Source: Diphasiastrum complanatum
Taxonomy: Eukaryota > Streptophyta > Lycopodiopsida > Lycopodiales > Lycopodiaceae
Direction: 5' to 3'
DNA: 64,000 nt
NCBI GenBank assembly: GCA_029204225.1
Contig: CM055110.1
Location: 20,887,426-20,951,425, forward strand
Positions 1 to 9,735 of the stretch are shown here, in pieces; position 1 is the first letter of the stretch, and every line of letters starts with the position of its first letter. The position numbers were made by a program, and so were the translations under genes. The notes under the pieces are model-generated. The model had not been told where the DNA came from, made no database searches, and saw only the letters and a list, made by a program, of their open reading frames with translations.

Positions 1-191
1 CTGCCATCGCTGTTGCTTTTGCTTGCCTGCCTTCGATTCCTTGCGTCGCCCTTCGCCCACGCAACGCCCTGCCTTCGCCCATTTTCACCGTCTCTCCAAC
101 AGTGAACCCTGCGGTTTTTTTTCCAGCAATCCATCCTTCCAGCTTTAGCTTCATCTGCATTTTTTAGGTTGGATTTCTCCATCGCAATCGT

Positions 192-1577
192 GCCGACAAG
201 ACCAACAAGACCGGTCAGAAGATCGTGTGTTGCCGATACTGCCTAATCGAATTTGCTGCGTCCCTCACTCGCCTTAAAGGCCACCTGCTCGGTGCACATG
301 CCAAAAATGGTGCCACCTTACATGCTGCCCCTTGTGGCAGCATGTCCGTCCCTGACAGGCAGCGACTACTGGACACCTACGGGCCGCAGCTCGTGGCGGG
401 GGAGAACACCATTTCGGAGGGCGTTCTCCGGTTTTGCACTGCTCCTTATGTGGCTGACCCAGAGTTGTTGCTTGCTTGGTTGGCACACACGAGGAGAGGG
501 AGTGCATCCTCATCCCGTCCCATTGCCCCTCATCCCCCTCAGACAGTTCCGCCACACGCACCCCCATCTGCACCCATTCTGGTGGATCCTGTCCCATCGC
601 GTCCGCCATTGCCACTGCGGTTCCCCCACCACGTCCTGTTGCTTGCACGCCCCCACTTTACGATTTTCTCATGGACTCTCCGCCACCCGAGCAGGCCCAA
701 GATGCTACTGACGAGGCCTTCGAGGACGTGGATGAGATCCCTTCTTCCTTCCCTTCCCATCCCATCCGGATGACCTCCATAGTCAGCAGTTTTCGTATCC
801 CATCCCAGATCTTGCCCCTCCACCAGTGCACCCCACTTATGCTGCTACACCCATCCCTGCCAGTGCATCCCACTCTCCCCATTCCACGTCTACAGCCGAT
901 GCATCCACTAGTGCCCAGCCTGTCGCGTCATCGTCCATTCCCGTCACGGTTGGTGCACCATGCTGGAGGTCCACCACCTGTCGCCCACCAGGTAGAGCCC
1001 TTGTGCAGCAGACCATTCGCGGCGAGCATCAGCCGCACATGGACAGAGAGGCCACACAGGCCGTGGCCAGTTTGATTTACGAGCTGAACCTACCTTTTGC
1101 CATCACCGATTTTGCGCCCTTCAGAAGGGCATTCCGCCTTGCGCAGTCTGTCAGCCCTAGCTGGAGAGTCCCAGGTTCAGAGATTGTCCGCACACACATG
1201 CTGAGGGTCGAGTCCTTGTCTAGAGAGATGGAGCCTCTATGCCGCCACTGGGCCACTTACGGTTGCAACATCATGTCCGATGGCTGGACTGATGTCAGGA
1301 GGAGGCCGATCCTCAACATCTTGGTATCCAGTTGCATGGGTACACAGTTTTTGAGAGCCGTGGATTGCAGTAGAGGGGGGAGAGTCATATCTGCAGAGTT
1401 CATGTACGACGTCATTAGGTCTTCCATCCTGTCCATAGACCCCCAGCATGTCGTTATGGTGGTGACGGACAATGCCACCAACTGCGTTCAGATGGGTGTT
1501 CTGCTAGAGGCCGAGTTCCCTCACATCGTCCATACCCCCTGTGCAGCGCACGACATAGACCTTCTCATGGCTGGACC
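192..1577 (+). pseudogene. hAT (BED + DUF659) transposase, copy A, C-terminus deleted
   Basis: A BED-type zinc finger (CRYC near 231-242, then H-x4-H in HLLGAH near 280-300) is followed by a Pro/Ser-rich linker and a DUF659 domain with the MSDGWTD motif (about 1270-1295), VTDNATN (about 1465) and a TPCAAHDIDL segment (about 1535-1565). These are hallmarks of plant hAT transposases that bind and cut element termini in the nucleus. The reading moves through three frames, with shifts near 600 and 775-830. No start codon lines up with that of copy B, and the dimerisation C-terminus is missing: sequence jumps at about 1575 into 3'-flank sequence resembling copy B at 5580-5600, through the shared word GGCTGGA. 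This is a dead deletion derivative. Family assignment is confident; exact ends are not. Confidence 0.85.
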
Positions 1578-1596
1578 TTATCTATTCTAAACATGC

Positions 1597-1941
1597 CTAC
1601 TGATCCTCCACCGACTCCTCGCCCTCGTCAGGTGCATTGTTTTGTCGCTCTCGCTCTGCTTCTTGGTTAGCCCGACGTCTGGCCGCCCTTTCCTTGACCA
1701 TGATGAGCTGCCGTCGTGTGAAGTTCATTCCGATCTGCTCATCCAAATCTAGCTCGACAGCGGGGGCAGGGGCCATAGTGGGGGCGGGGATCTACAGCTC
1801 TGGGTGTCTCTGCCGAGTCTGTTGCAGCATCTCTGCAATGTCTGCCTCTTGCTTCCGATGTCTTTTGTTGTGCCTTCGGATATCTTCCTCGAGCTTCCTC
1901 TTGGCTTCGCCCTCGGGCTTCGGTGGTATGCGCTCTGCCAT
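1597..1941 (-). pseudogene. Opposite-strand basic/coiled-coil ORF at the 3' end of hAT copy A
   Basis: The minus strand encodes a charged protein rich in Arg, Lys, Glu and Gln. It begins MAERIPPKPEGEAKRKLEED at 1941 and ends in an acidic GEESVEDQ tail with a TAG at 1597-1599. One in-frame TAG near 1792 breaks it. The composition suggests a helical nucleic-acid-binding or coiled-coil protein; I recognise no family. The same C-terminal segment (MV-K/R-ER-x-ARRRANQEAERER...) recurs on the minus strand beside hAT copy B at 5609-5713, so it belongs to the element family and faces the transposase gene tail to tail. It may be a second element-encoded protein or a captured host fragment. Confidence 0.5.
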
Positions 1942-1961
1942 CTCGATCGACCTTCTCCTCA

Positions 1962-2110
1962 CAACACCCTGGTCTTCGAACACCCTCTCACAGCACCCTG
2001 GCTCTCAAACAGCCTCTCACAGCCTGTCACTGGCTCTCGCTTGCTCTCTCACTGGCTATCACTGGCTCTCTCACAGCCTCTGAAAATGCCTCTCACAATG
2101 GCATTGTGAG
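1962..2110. repeat. Short degenerate tandem repeat in hAT copy A
   Basis: Imperfect repeats of a 15-20 bp unit built from 'ctctcacagcc' and 'cactggctctc' run through this stretch. It ends in a small hairpin at 2092-2110, where CTCACAATG and CATTGTGAG flank one base. A shorter version ('ctcactggctctcacagcctcatgag') sits beside copy B near 5717-5745, so this is subterminal structure of the hAT family. Confidence 0.6.
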
Positions 2111-2393
2111 TGCTTATTTATCCCCACAGCCTGATCGGCCATGTGGATCCCCATCATCCCTCCATGTGCCTTTGTACCTACCCCCATGTGTTGCTCCCCC
2201 CCTGTGTTGCTCTCCCATTGGCCCCATGGTCTGCTCACCCATAGTGCCCATGTGCTGTTGCACCTGTCCCCTGCACCATGTACTCTACCCTCTTTTTTTA
2301 CACCCAGAATCCTTTTTTTTCCATTTTTTAAACCTATTTTGGTAGGTAAAAGGCAATAATTAAATATTAAAAATATTAATTTTTTTTTTTTAA
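2111..2393. repeat. Subterminal region of hAT copy A
   Basis: There is no gene here. The stretch carries repeats of the words 'tgctccccc', 'cccattggccccatggtctgctc' (in pieces) and 'gtgcccatgtg', then a T/A-rich tail. The same words form longer tandem repeats beside copy B at 5800-6060, which marks this as the noncoding 3' subterminal part of the same element family. Confidence 0.55.
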
Positions 2394-2522
2394 ATGGTAC
2401 CGCGGATCCCAGGGCTGTACCAAACCGGCGGTACCACTGTTATGGTACCGCCGGTACCATACCAGCGGTATCATAACAGTGGTACCGCCGGTTCGGTACC
2501 GCCCTGGGATCCGCGGTACCAT
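2394..2522. repeat. 129-bp near-perfect palindrome, hAT-like foldback
   Basis: Arms of about 64 bp run from ATGGTACCGCGGATCCCAGG (2394 on) to the matching GGATCCGCGGTACCAT ending at 2522, centred near 2458, with only a few mismatches. Within it, CAGGGC at 2410-2415 and GCCCTG near 2502-2507 look like inverted hAT termini (CAGGG-type). The outer flanks are reverse complements rather than direct repeats, so no target-site duplication is seen. It lies where copy A should end. It could be a hAT MITE, fused terminal repeats of neighbouring elements, or a palindromic insertion. Confidence 0.75.
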
Positions 2523-2677
2523 AATAAAAAAAAAAATTAAAATTTTTTTTCCGTGTTATTTTTGCAAGTTTTTTTTTTTTTTTTTTTTTGGTATAGCCGA
2601 CCGATATGGTACCGCGGTACTAGTATGGTCCCGTGGTACCGGGATCCGCGGTACCTGGTATTGCGGGATTATCATAT

Positions 2678-2735
<58 letters not shown>

Positions 2736-3348
2736 TAATTCCAAATGTTGTGCTACGACACACATGCCGTAGGTGCCATGGAACTTTAGTTCCACGACAC
2801 CTGGTTTTGTTTTAGTGATATTTCGTAAACAACAAAAAAAAAAGAAAAAAAAAGCAGATGCCACGGCACGTGTCTGTGGAGGGCCGGACGCGAGCAATCT
2901 GCGTCCGCGTCTGGCGTTTGGACCCGGACACGTCCATTTTTTTTATTATTATTATTTAACCCTAATTAACACAAAAAAAATTTAAAAGTGGACACGTCCA
3001 CCCCCAGACGCACCCCTGGCGCGTCCGCATCCGTTTCCACCATCCGCTTCCTTAGATATATATATATAGCTCATAGATCCAGCGGTACCAGGATCCGCGG
3101 ATCCCGGTACCGCGGATCCATACTAATCCGCGGTACCACAATATTTATTATTTTTTAATATTTAATATTTTAATATCTTTCTTTTAACCTAATCCCCCCC
3201 CTCGCTTCATCTCTCTCCTTGCCCATCGCGTTGCTGTCCGCGCTCTCTCTGTTGTCCGCGTCGGCCTTTGTTGTGGATTTTCCAGCTTTTTGCCACCTAT
3301 CGCACTCACCATCATCTCTGCCTTTTTGCCCCACTTCCCTCTATAGAA
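2523..3348. other. Noncoding palindromic and AT-rich stretch between hAT copies
   Basis: No gene is seen. It holds poly-T and poly-A runs, GGTACCGCGG-type palindromes at about 2608-2655, an (AT)n tract at about 2691-2733, GC-rich 'ggacgcg' sequence at 2880-3030, and a cluster at 3083-3137 that includes the perfect 14-bp palindrome GGATCCGCGGATCC (3091-3104). From about 3190 a C/T-rich leader resembles the start of copy A and leads into the copy B transposase ATG at 3349. The 5' terminus of copy B probably lies in this interval. Confidence 0.5.
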
Positions 3349-5450
3349 ATGGTGCATTCCAACCTTGCCGATCTGTGGGGCGAGGTGGACATTGTCAGGC
3401 GGGTTCCCGACAAGTCCAACAAGTCCGGTCCAAAGATCGTGCGCTGTCGATATTGCCTGGTTGAGTTCAGTGCCACCCTCACTCGCCTTAAAGGCCACCT
3501 ACTCGGCGCACGCGCCAAAAATGGTGGCACACTGAATGCTGCCCCCTGTGCCAGCATGTCCGTTCCTGTTAGCCAGCGACTTCTGGAAACCTACGGGCCA
3601 CGTCTTGTGGCGGGGGAGAACACCATTTTGGAGGGTGTTCTCCGGTTTTGCACCGCGCCTTACGTGGTTGACCCCGAGTTGCTGCTTGCTTGGCTGGCAC
3701 GCACGAGGAGAGGGAGTGCATCCTCGTCCAGTCCCTTTGTCTCTCACCCCCCTCAGACAGTTTCGCTAGACACATCTCCATCTGCACCCATTCCGGTGGA
3801 TCCCGTCCCATCTCGTCTGCCAGTTGCCACTGCGGTTCCACCACCACCCACTGTTGCTCGCACTCCCCCAGTTTACGACTTTCTCATGGACTCTCCACAG
3901 CCCAAGCAGGAGCAGGCCCAGGATGCTCGTGACGAGGCCTTCCAGGATGTTGAGGAGATCCCTTCCTCCCTCCCTTCCCATCCGGATGACCTCCCTAGCC
4001 AGCAGTTTTCGTATCCCATGCCAGATGTTCCTCCTCCACCAGTGCACCCCACTTATGCTGCTGCACCCATCCCTGCCAGTGCATCCCACTCTCCCCATTC
4101 CACGTCTACAGCCGATGCATCTACTAGTGCCCAGCCTGTCGCGTCATCATCCATTCCCGTCACGTTTGGTGCACCATGCTGGAGGTCCGCTACCCGTCGC
4201 CCAGCTGGGAGAGTTCTTAGGCAGCAGAGCATTCGCGGCGCGCATCAGCCGCACATGGACAGAGAGGCTACACAGGCCGTGGCCAGTCTGATTTATGAGT
4301 TGAACCTTCCATTTGCCATCACCGACTCTGAGCCCTTCAGAAGGGCCTTCCGCCTTGCACAGTCTGTCAGCCCTAGCTGGAGAGTCCCTAGTTCAAAGGT
4401 TGTCCGCACACACATGCTGAGGGATAGGGTCGAGTCCTTGTCTAGAGAGATGGAGCCTCTGCGTCGCCACTGGGCCACTTACGGTTGCAGCATCATGTCC
4501 GATGGATGGACTGATGTCAGGCCGATCCTCAACCTCCGCATGGTTGATAGCGAGGGGTTGACACTTGGACTGGTATATGAGCTCATGGACCGGATTGGAC
4601 AGTTCCTGCAGCTGCCCATCTTGCAGCCAGAGAGGTAAGTAGTATAGTAATGTAATTGGCCTTTATCTTTTCAGTAATTGTTTTTCTGAAGCATTTCATT
4701 GCACGTACCACAAGACTGCGCTGCCTCCGTGTGTGAGCGTAATTGGAGCACATGGGCACTCATTCACACGAGGAGAAGAAACCGGTTGTCAATGAGTCAG
4801 TTGGAGCGGTTGGTGTTCTGTAGCACCAACGCACATCTCGGCAAGAGACTTCCGACCATTACGAGTGCATTGCAGGTGATAAGCTATTCTCCCATAGCAT
4901 GTTGGTTGACTCCTGGTATGTTGGTTTCATTTCTTGATAAAGTTGTCTCTGTGACATGCAAATTTTAAACCTTGCAGACGAAGATATCTGATTTGGAGCG
5001 CCAGGTTGACTTGCCTACGGATAGCACCCATCCCATGCCTGCAGATGACCTGGGCACACAGTTGATGGCAGAGAGAGAGAGGGAGCTTGCTGAGATGAGA
5101 GAAGAGAGCTTGGGCTTGAGCACAGAGAGCCTCCATTGTACGAGGCAGATGAGCCAGTGTCAGAGGATGATCAGGATGAGGATGAGCCCATTCGGGTTGT
5201 GTTCGCTAGATCAGAGCGGGATGAGGCATATGATACAGGTGTTGGGCACACGCCTAGAGCAGGGGTCACAGGTGCATGACGTGGTAGAGGTGGGACACAT
5301 GCCACAGATTATACCGGGAGACGGGCAAGGCACACAGGGGGGGGCAGTGGCATACCTTCTTATGTTGATATGATGGAGGAGGCTCTTGATAGGGGGCAGA
5401 GTGATTTTTACACCAGGCATGCGTTGCACAAAAAACACATTGAACATTAA
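3349..5450 (+). pseudogene. hAT (BED + DUF659) transposase, copy B, core deleted
   Basis: An open frame from the ATG at 3349 encodes a BED zinc finger (CRYC; the distal His of copy A is Arg here, HLLGAR), a Pro-rich linker, and the start of DUF659 (MSDGWTDV near 4497-4515). It then jumps to a late segment, losing the TDNATN and PCAAH part that copy A retains. A consensus splice donor (GAGAG|GTAAGT) sits at 4635/4636. The next exon (about 4700-4900) carries the hAT dimerisation motif CERNWSTWALIHTRRRNRL. A further exon from about 4979 encodes an acidic tail with frame changes near 5100-5130 and beyond, ending at a TAA near 5448-5450. Copy B is an internally deleted, inactive relative of copy A. 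Confidence 0.85.
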
Positions 5451-5608
5451 TTCAACAGTGGTATCAAAATAACAATACGTATCCCGCTACATACGGCTGG
5501 GGCTGTTCTTTACACTTTGTTAAACACTAAAGGTTGCCTCATCTAAGCCGAAAACTACATAACAACAGCCAGCCACATACGGCTGGATCCTATCCATTCT
5601 AAACATTT

Positions 5609-5713
5609 CTACGGATCCTCCACAAACTCCTCGCCCTCGTCAGGTGCATTGTTCCGTCGCTCTCGCTCTGCCTCCTGGTTAGCCCGACGGCGGGCAGGTC
5701 TTTCCCTTACCAT
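5609..5713 (-). pseudogene. Opposite-strand basic ORF fragment beside hAT copy B
   Basis: The minus strand from the ATG at 5713 reads MVRERPARRRANQEAERER followed by an acidic GEEFVEDP end and a stop at 5609-5611. It matches the C-terminal third of the minus-strand ORF of copy A (1597-1730) with a few substitutions. The N-terminal two thirds are missing. The same tail-to-tail position relative to the transposase supports a common family structure. Confidence 0.5.
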
Positions 5714-5734
5714 GATCTCACTGGCTCTCACAGC

Positions 5735-6192
5735 CTCATGAGTGCCTATTTAACCCCACAGCCTGTTCCCCCATTTGCAGTTGTTGATGATCCCTCCATG
5801 TGCCCTTGTACCTGTCCCTATTTGTTGCTCCCCCACGTGCTGCACTCCCATTGGTCCCATGGCCTGCTCCCCCACGTGCTACTGTACCTGCCCCATGTAT
5901 TGCTCCCCCACATGCTGCACTCCGATTGGGTCCGTGGTCTGCTCCCCCACAGTGCCCATGTGACGGTGTACCTGTCCGGATTTGCTGCTCCCCCACATGC
6001 TGCACTCCCATTGACCCCAAGGTCTGCTCCCCCACAGTGCCCCCTGTACAGTCCCTCTGTACAATCCCCCCTTTTTTCTAAACCCTGACACTTTTTTTTT
6101 CAAAATTTTTTACCCTAAATTACTCTAGTAAAAGGGGTTTTTAATAAAAATAAATAAAATAAAAAATATTATTATTATGGTGCCGCCCTGGT
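5735..6192. repeat. Subterminal tandem repeats and 3' terminus of hAT copy B
   Basis: About three copies of a roughly 90-110 bp unit carry 'tgctcccccacatgctgcac', 'cccattggtccc' and 'ggtctgctcccccacagtgcc'. An A/T-rich tail then ends in ATGGTGCCGCCCTG at about 6177-6190, followed by GTACCGCGG. The GCCCTG end parallels that of the 2394-2522 palindrome, so the hAT 3' terminus is probably at or near 6190. I could not pair it with a clean 5' terminus or an 8-bp target duplication. Confidence 0.6.
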
Positions 6193-7165
6193 ACCGCGGG
6201 TTTGAGGTTCGAAAACCATGAAACATTACATACATGCCTGGACAAAAATGGCATGCAACAAAAAAGAAATACCTTGCAAAGGTGTTTATAGATGTAAATG
6301 ATATGCAACAGAAGACCCAGTTAAACAATAAAAGAAAAAATGGGAGTTTACCTTCGAGCATCAGAATTCGGACAACCTAGCATGAAACCACATTGTTTTG
6401 TTAAAGAAAGTTTATAATGAGATCAAATGAAACTTACTCTGATATGCTCTTATGCAAGAGGCCACTTGCTTTTCTCCCAAACATCTACATAAGCTGTTCA
6501 TGGGCACATCATACCAGCAACTTAATGATAACCTCAAAATTGATAGCGATATAACCAGGTATTCTAACTTGCAATAGGACCTTTTCATCCTTGTAGATTC
6601 CATGATCAAAATCTACAATAATTTGTACTGGTGACATACTCGACTTGTAGTTGACCATCAAATTTTTTTTGTTTGCATTTAGATCTACGTTCAGACCCAA
6701 TACGTTCTGGAATGTATTTTACATTCTATACAGTACATTCCGACTATTTTTTGGTCGGAATGGGCTTCTAAGATCTATACATAATACATACATGCATATC
6801 AGAGACGCTTGCCACGTTCCCGGAGACGAGCCTAAAAATTTTACACCCCAAAAAATAAGAAAACACCATAAATCAAAAAGAAAAAAATTTGATGCACATT
6901 CCAAGAAACCCTATGGGTTTCCCACATTGCATTCCGAAATGGAACATGCAATCATGATACATATACACATGTACATATGCATGTATGACATGCACAGTAC
7001 ATTTGCATGTCACTACATATTTAACTTCGTATATACGTAGTTATGTGCATACATACATACATAGATTGTAGATATATACTTATGTTTATTTGTATATATA
7101 TGTCCAATTTTTAAGTTGTTTTCCTTATCTTTGCACATTCAAGCTCTCTTTTCTTAATCTAGATT
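6193..7165. other. AT-rich intergenic DNA upstream of the unidentified gene
   Basis: I see no confident gene. A hairpin CATTCCGAC/GTCGGAATG lies at about 6735-6765, and the word 'cattcc' recurs through 6710-6950 and again near 8655. The minus strand at 6512-6660 has an open stretch (IIVDFDHGIYKDEKVLLQ) that ends at a GT, but it matches no family I know. Confidence 0.4.
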
Positions 7166-8262
7166 ATGTCAGCTGAGTTTATGATGCGTCTTGCACGGGT
7201 GGAGGCAATTTCTGGTTGGTCTTTTTGTACTGCAATGCCATAAATTTATTGAAATCTTCTTTCTTGTCCTTTGTCACAGGTTATAGCCATTGCAGAGCAA
7301 TCAGGCCCTTCTGAGAATAGTAATCAACATGGTGGGGATCAGCAGACATCTAAAAGGAAGGGTTTATCGGGTATGCGGAGTACGTCTTTTGATACACGTG
7401 CAGTTGCAGCTGCTACAGCAGACCTCCTTAGCTTCATTCTCTCTGATAAAGGTCTAAAAGTGAGATCAATTATAACAAAAGATATTAACAGTGCATGTGA
7501 TCTACTCATCTATAGTTTCATATATACATTTCTTGATGTTGAGCTTCAGACAAGGACCGATATTGGAAATATGTCCGAAACTCCAAAGGATAATACAAGC
7601 CATGAAGTTCATTCTTCCGGTGATAGATCGACAGTTAAGCCTTATGATGATCACAAGTTTGACAATCACAGCGGGAATGCCCAATCCTCTATAAGAACTC
7701 AGAAAGAGTTGCGCTTATCTATGCTGTCGGATAATTATCGCATATCCAATGTGTTTGGCTGGACGTTTAACAGACTACTAGGTGAGACAGGGAACAAGGA
7801 TGGCAGTATGAAAGACCGCATGGACATGCATGACTTCAAAGACAGAACAGAAACTGATACAGATGTTAATGTGAATTTGACAAGGAAGATGAATGATCAG
7901 GACAGTCAGAAGGAGGGTAACACAGATGAATCGCATGTATGTTCTAATGTCTTTAAGCTCTTTATCAATTCAAATCCTTGCCGAAAATATGTGTTGTTAT
8001 ATATAATTCTGAGCCTTGATTTGCCTGCATGCAGAGTGTAGATTTGGGATTGAGGTTACAGACAGCATTGTACGCTTTTGTGAAAGCAATAGAGGCAGCA
8101 CCTGAAGTGTGGATTCCTCTGCTAGCAACTTATATGGCTAAACCTGAAGCCAGTCGTCTTTTTGGAAATGTGGCCTGTGCTGGAGGTCATTCTTTCTGTC
8201 AGCATTTATCGGAAGCTACATTTTTGTCAATATCAAAGAATCTGCACGATTCTCGTATCTGA
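7166..8262 (+). CDS. Unidentified four-exon plant gene
   Basis: I do not recognise this protein, but a gene model assembles cleanly. The exons are 7166-7214, 7287-7459, 7550-7936 and 8035-8262, ending at TGA 8260-8262, for about 278 residues. Introns have canonical ends (AAAA|GTGAGA, GCAT|GTATGT, TTCAG and TGCAG acceptors), and the last two introns fall between codons. The first join (TCTG|GTTGGT to TTATAG|CC) is less certain, and the ATG at 7166 could be internal to an upstream exon, since CTAG precedes it. The N-terminal part holds helical AAATADLLSFILSDKGLK; the middle is hydrophilic, rich in Asp, Asn and Lys; the C-terminal exon is helical (TALYAFVKAIEAAPEVWIPL) with a Gly/Cys-rich segment. 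There is no transposase or retroelement signature, so it may be a host gene or a captured fragment. Confidence 0.45.
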
Positions 8263-9256
8263 AAGGAAGATGAACATTGGTTATTGACGAACAAGCTGGA
8301 GTGGGAAATCACTTTTTGCAGAAAAACTGTCATAGCAGTCAAGAAGGTGATATAGTGACACTTTGTAACTTTGCCCTCCATTGGCACGTGCGTGCATTGC
8401 TATTTCATTGATTTGCTGGTCTTTTCCATGTTGCTATTAAGTGTTTGATGTTTATGCAAGCGACCAGCTGTCATTACCTGCAGCTTGGAAATTCAAATGG
8501 TACTTTACAATGCCTTTTGTGATAAGTGATGAGAAAATTAGATTCACACTCCAGTATATCATCAATTTCTTGCTATATGGTGTAATGCATAGTGCATGTG
8601 GTGTATCCGTAATCTATATATATGTGTGTGTGTGTGTGTGTGTATCAAAGTTGCGTACGGCATTCCGAAACACATTCTGGGATTTTGACCAAGAACATGC
8701 TCCTGGAATGGGTTTTTTTTTTTTGATATGGGTGTCCAAAAAAAGGATTTTCATGGGTTTTTTGGGTGGTATTTTTTGCAAACATTTTTATACATTGCCT
8801 ACTAGGGCCTGTTCCCACCAGCCCATTGGCAGAGTTTCAGTTAATCCATGTCTAATTGAGGCTCTGTTAACATTATTAGCAGGCACTTGTGGCCCCACCT
8901 GCCTTTTGCAGGTTGCTAATGGTTCACAATCAAGTATGGCTTGGGCCCCACCAGTGTGTCACCATTGTGCCCTCTGCTGCTTCCATGGATGCGTTGCTGT
9001 CCACAGCTCTGACATTCTGCAAAAAGCCTCCGGGAAGATGACAATGGCGCCCTAGACTGTGGATTGACTACAAAGCCAGGTGATTGACAACGGCTCAACT
9101 CCACATCAATTTCTATTTTAGAGTATGTTTCCAATTGATTCATAATAAGATCATTCAGACAAATTTCCAGCACTGTTGTGGATCAAACCAACTAAATAAA
9201 CACATACTGAAGAATGGTTGGCAGGTGCTGATCCACCATCTTGTTTTATTTCTGAA

Positions 9257-9262
<6 letters not shown>
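8263..9262. other. Noncoding flank with (TG)n tract
   Basis: This is probable 3' flank of the preceding gene. A (TG)n tract lies at about 8623-8643, followed by 'cattccgaaacacattctggg' near 8655 that echoes words at 6710-6950, and by poly-T at 8711-8724. I see no gene. Confidence 0.4.
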
Positions 9263-9353
<91 letters not shown>

Positions 9354-9354
9354 C
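9263..9354. repeat. Compound (CT)n(CA)n microsatellite
   Basis: About 18 CT units are followed by about 28 CA units with a CGCG interruption near 9321. Open frames through it are artefacts of the repeat. Confidence 0.95.
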
Positions 9355-9610
9355 AGTTCAGTACCTCACGCCTTCTCCTTACAAAATTGAACGCATGTGG
9401 AAAGAAGTGGCTACACTTCTACACCATTTATGTGCTCATTGTTAGTGATATCTGTTGACGACTTCATGGCAGTAGATTAAATAGCAACATACTCATCCGG
9501 CTACTGCAACCTCTACGCATAATGGCTAAGCCCCTCAATAGCTCATTTCGACACTCAAATGACGAAACAACAATCAAGCGCTCTTCTCATGACGTTCTCA
9601 TTCATGATCC

Positions 9611-9618
9611 TCTCTCTC

Positions 9619-9679
<61 letters not shown>

Positions 9680-9735
9680 GACAGTTGCACTGTCATTGTG
9701 TGTGTGTGTGTGTGTCTCTCTCTCTCTCTCTCTCT
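9611..9735. repeat. Compound (CT)n(CA)n / (TG)n(TC)n repeat with hairpin
   Basis: A CT tract leads into (CA)n (about 9642-9677), then ATGACAGT, TGC, ACTGTCAT, then (TG)n (about 9697-9714) and (TC)n. The CA tract, the 8-bp ATGACAGT arm and their complements form a self-complementary stem about a 3-nt loop; the outer CT/TC tracts do not pair. Confidence 0.9.

Noticed and set aside
6340-6700. Minus-strand spliced host gene (IIVDFDHGIYKDEKVLLQ, then CRCLGEKQVASCIRAYQ and a 25-nt piece)
   Set aside because: Splice-like sites exist, but the pieces match no family I recognise and I could not extend the model in either direction.
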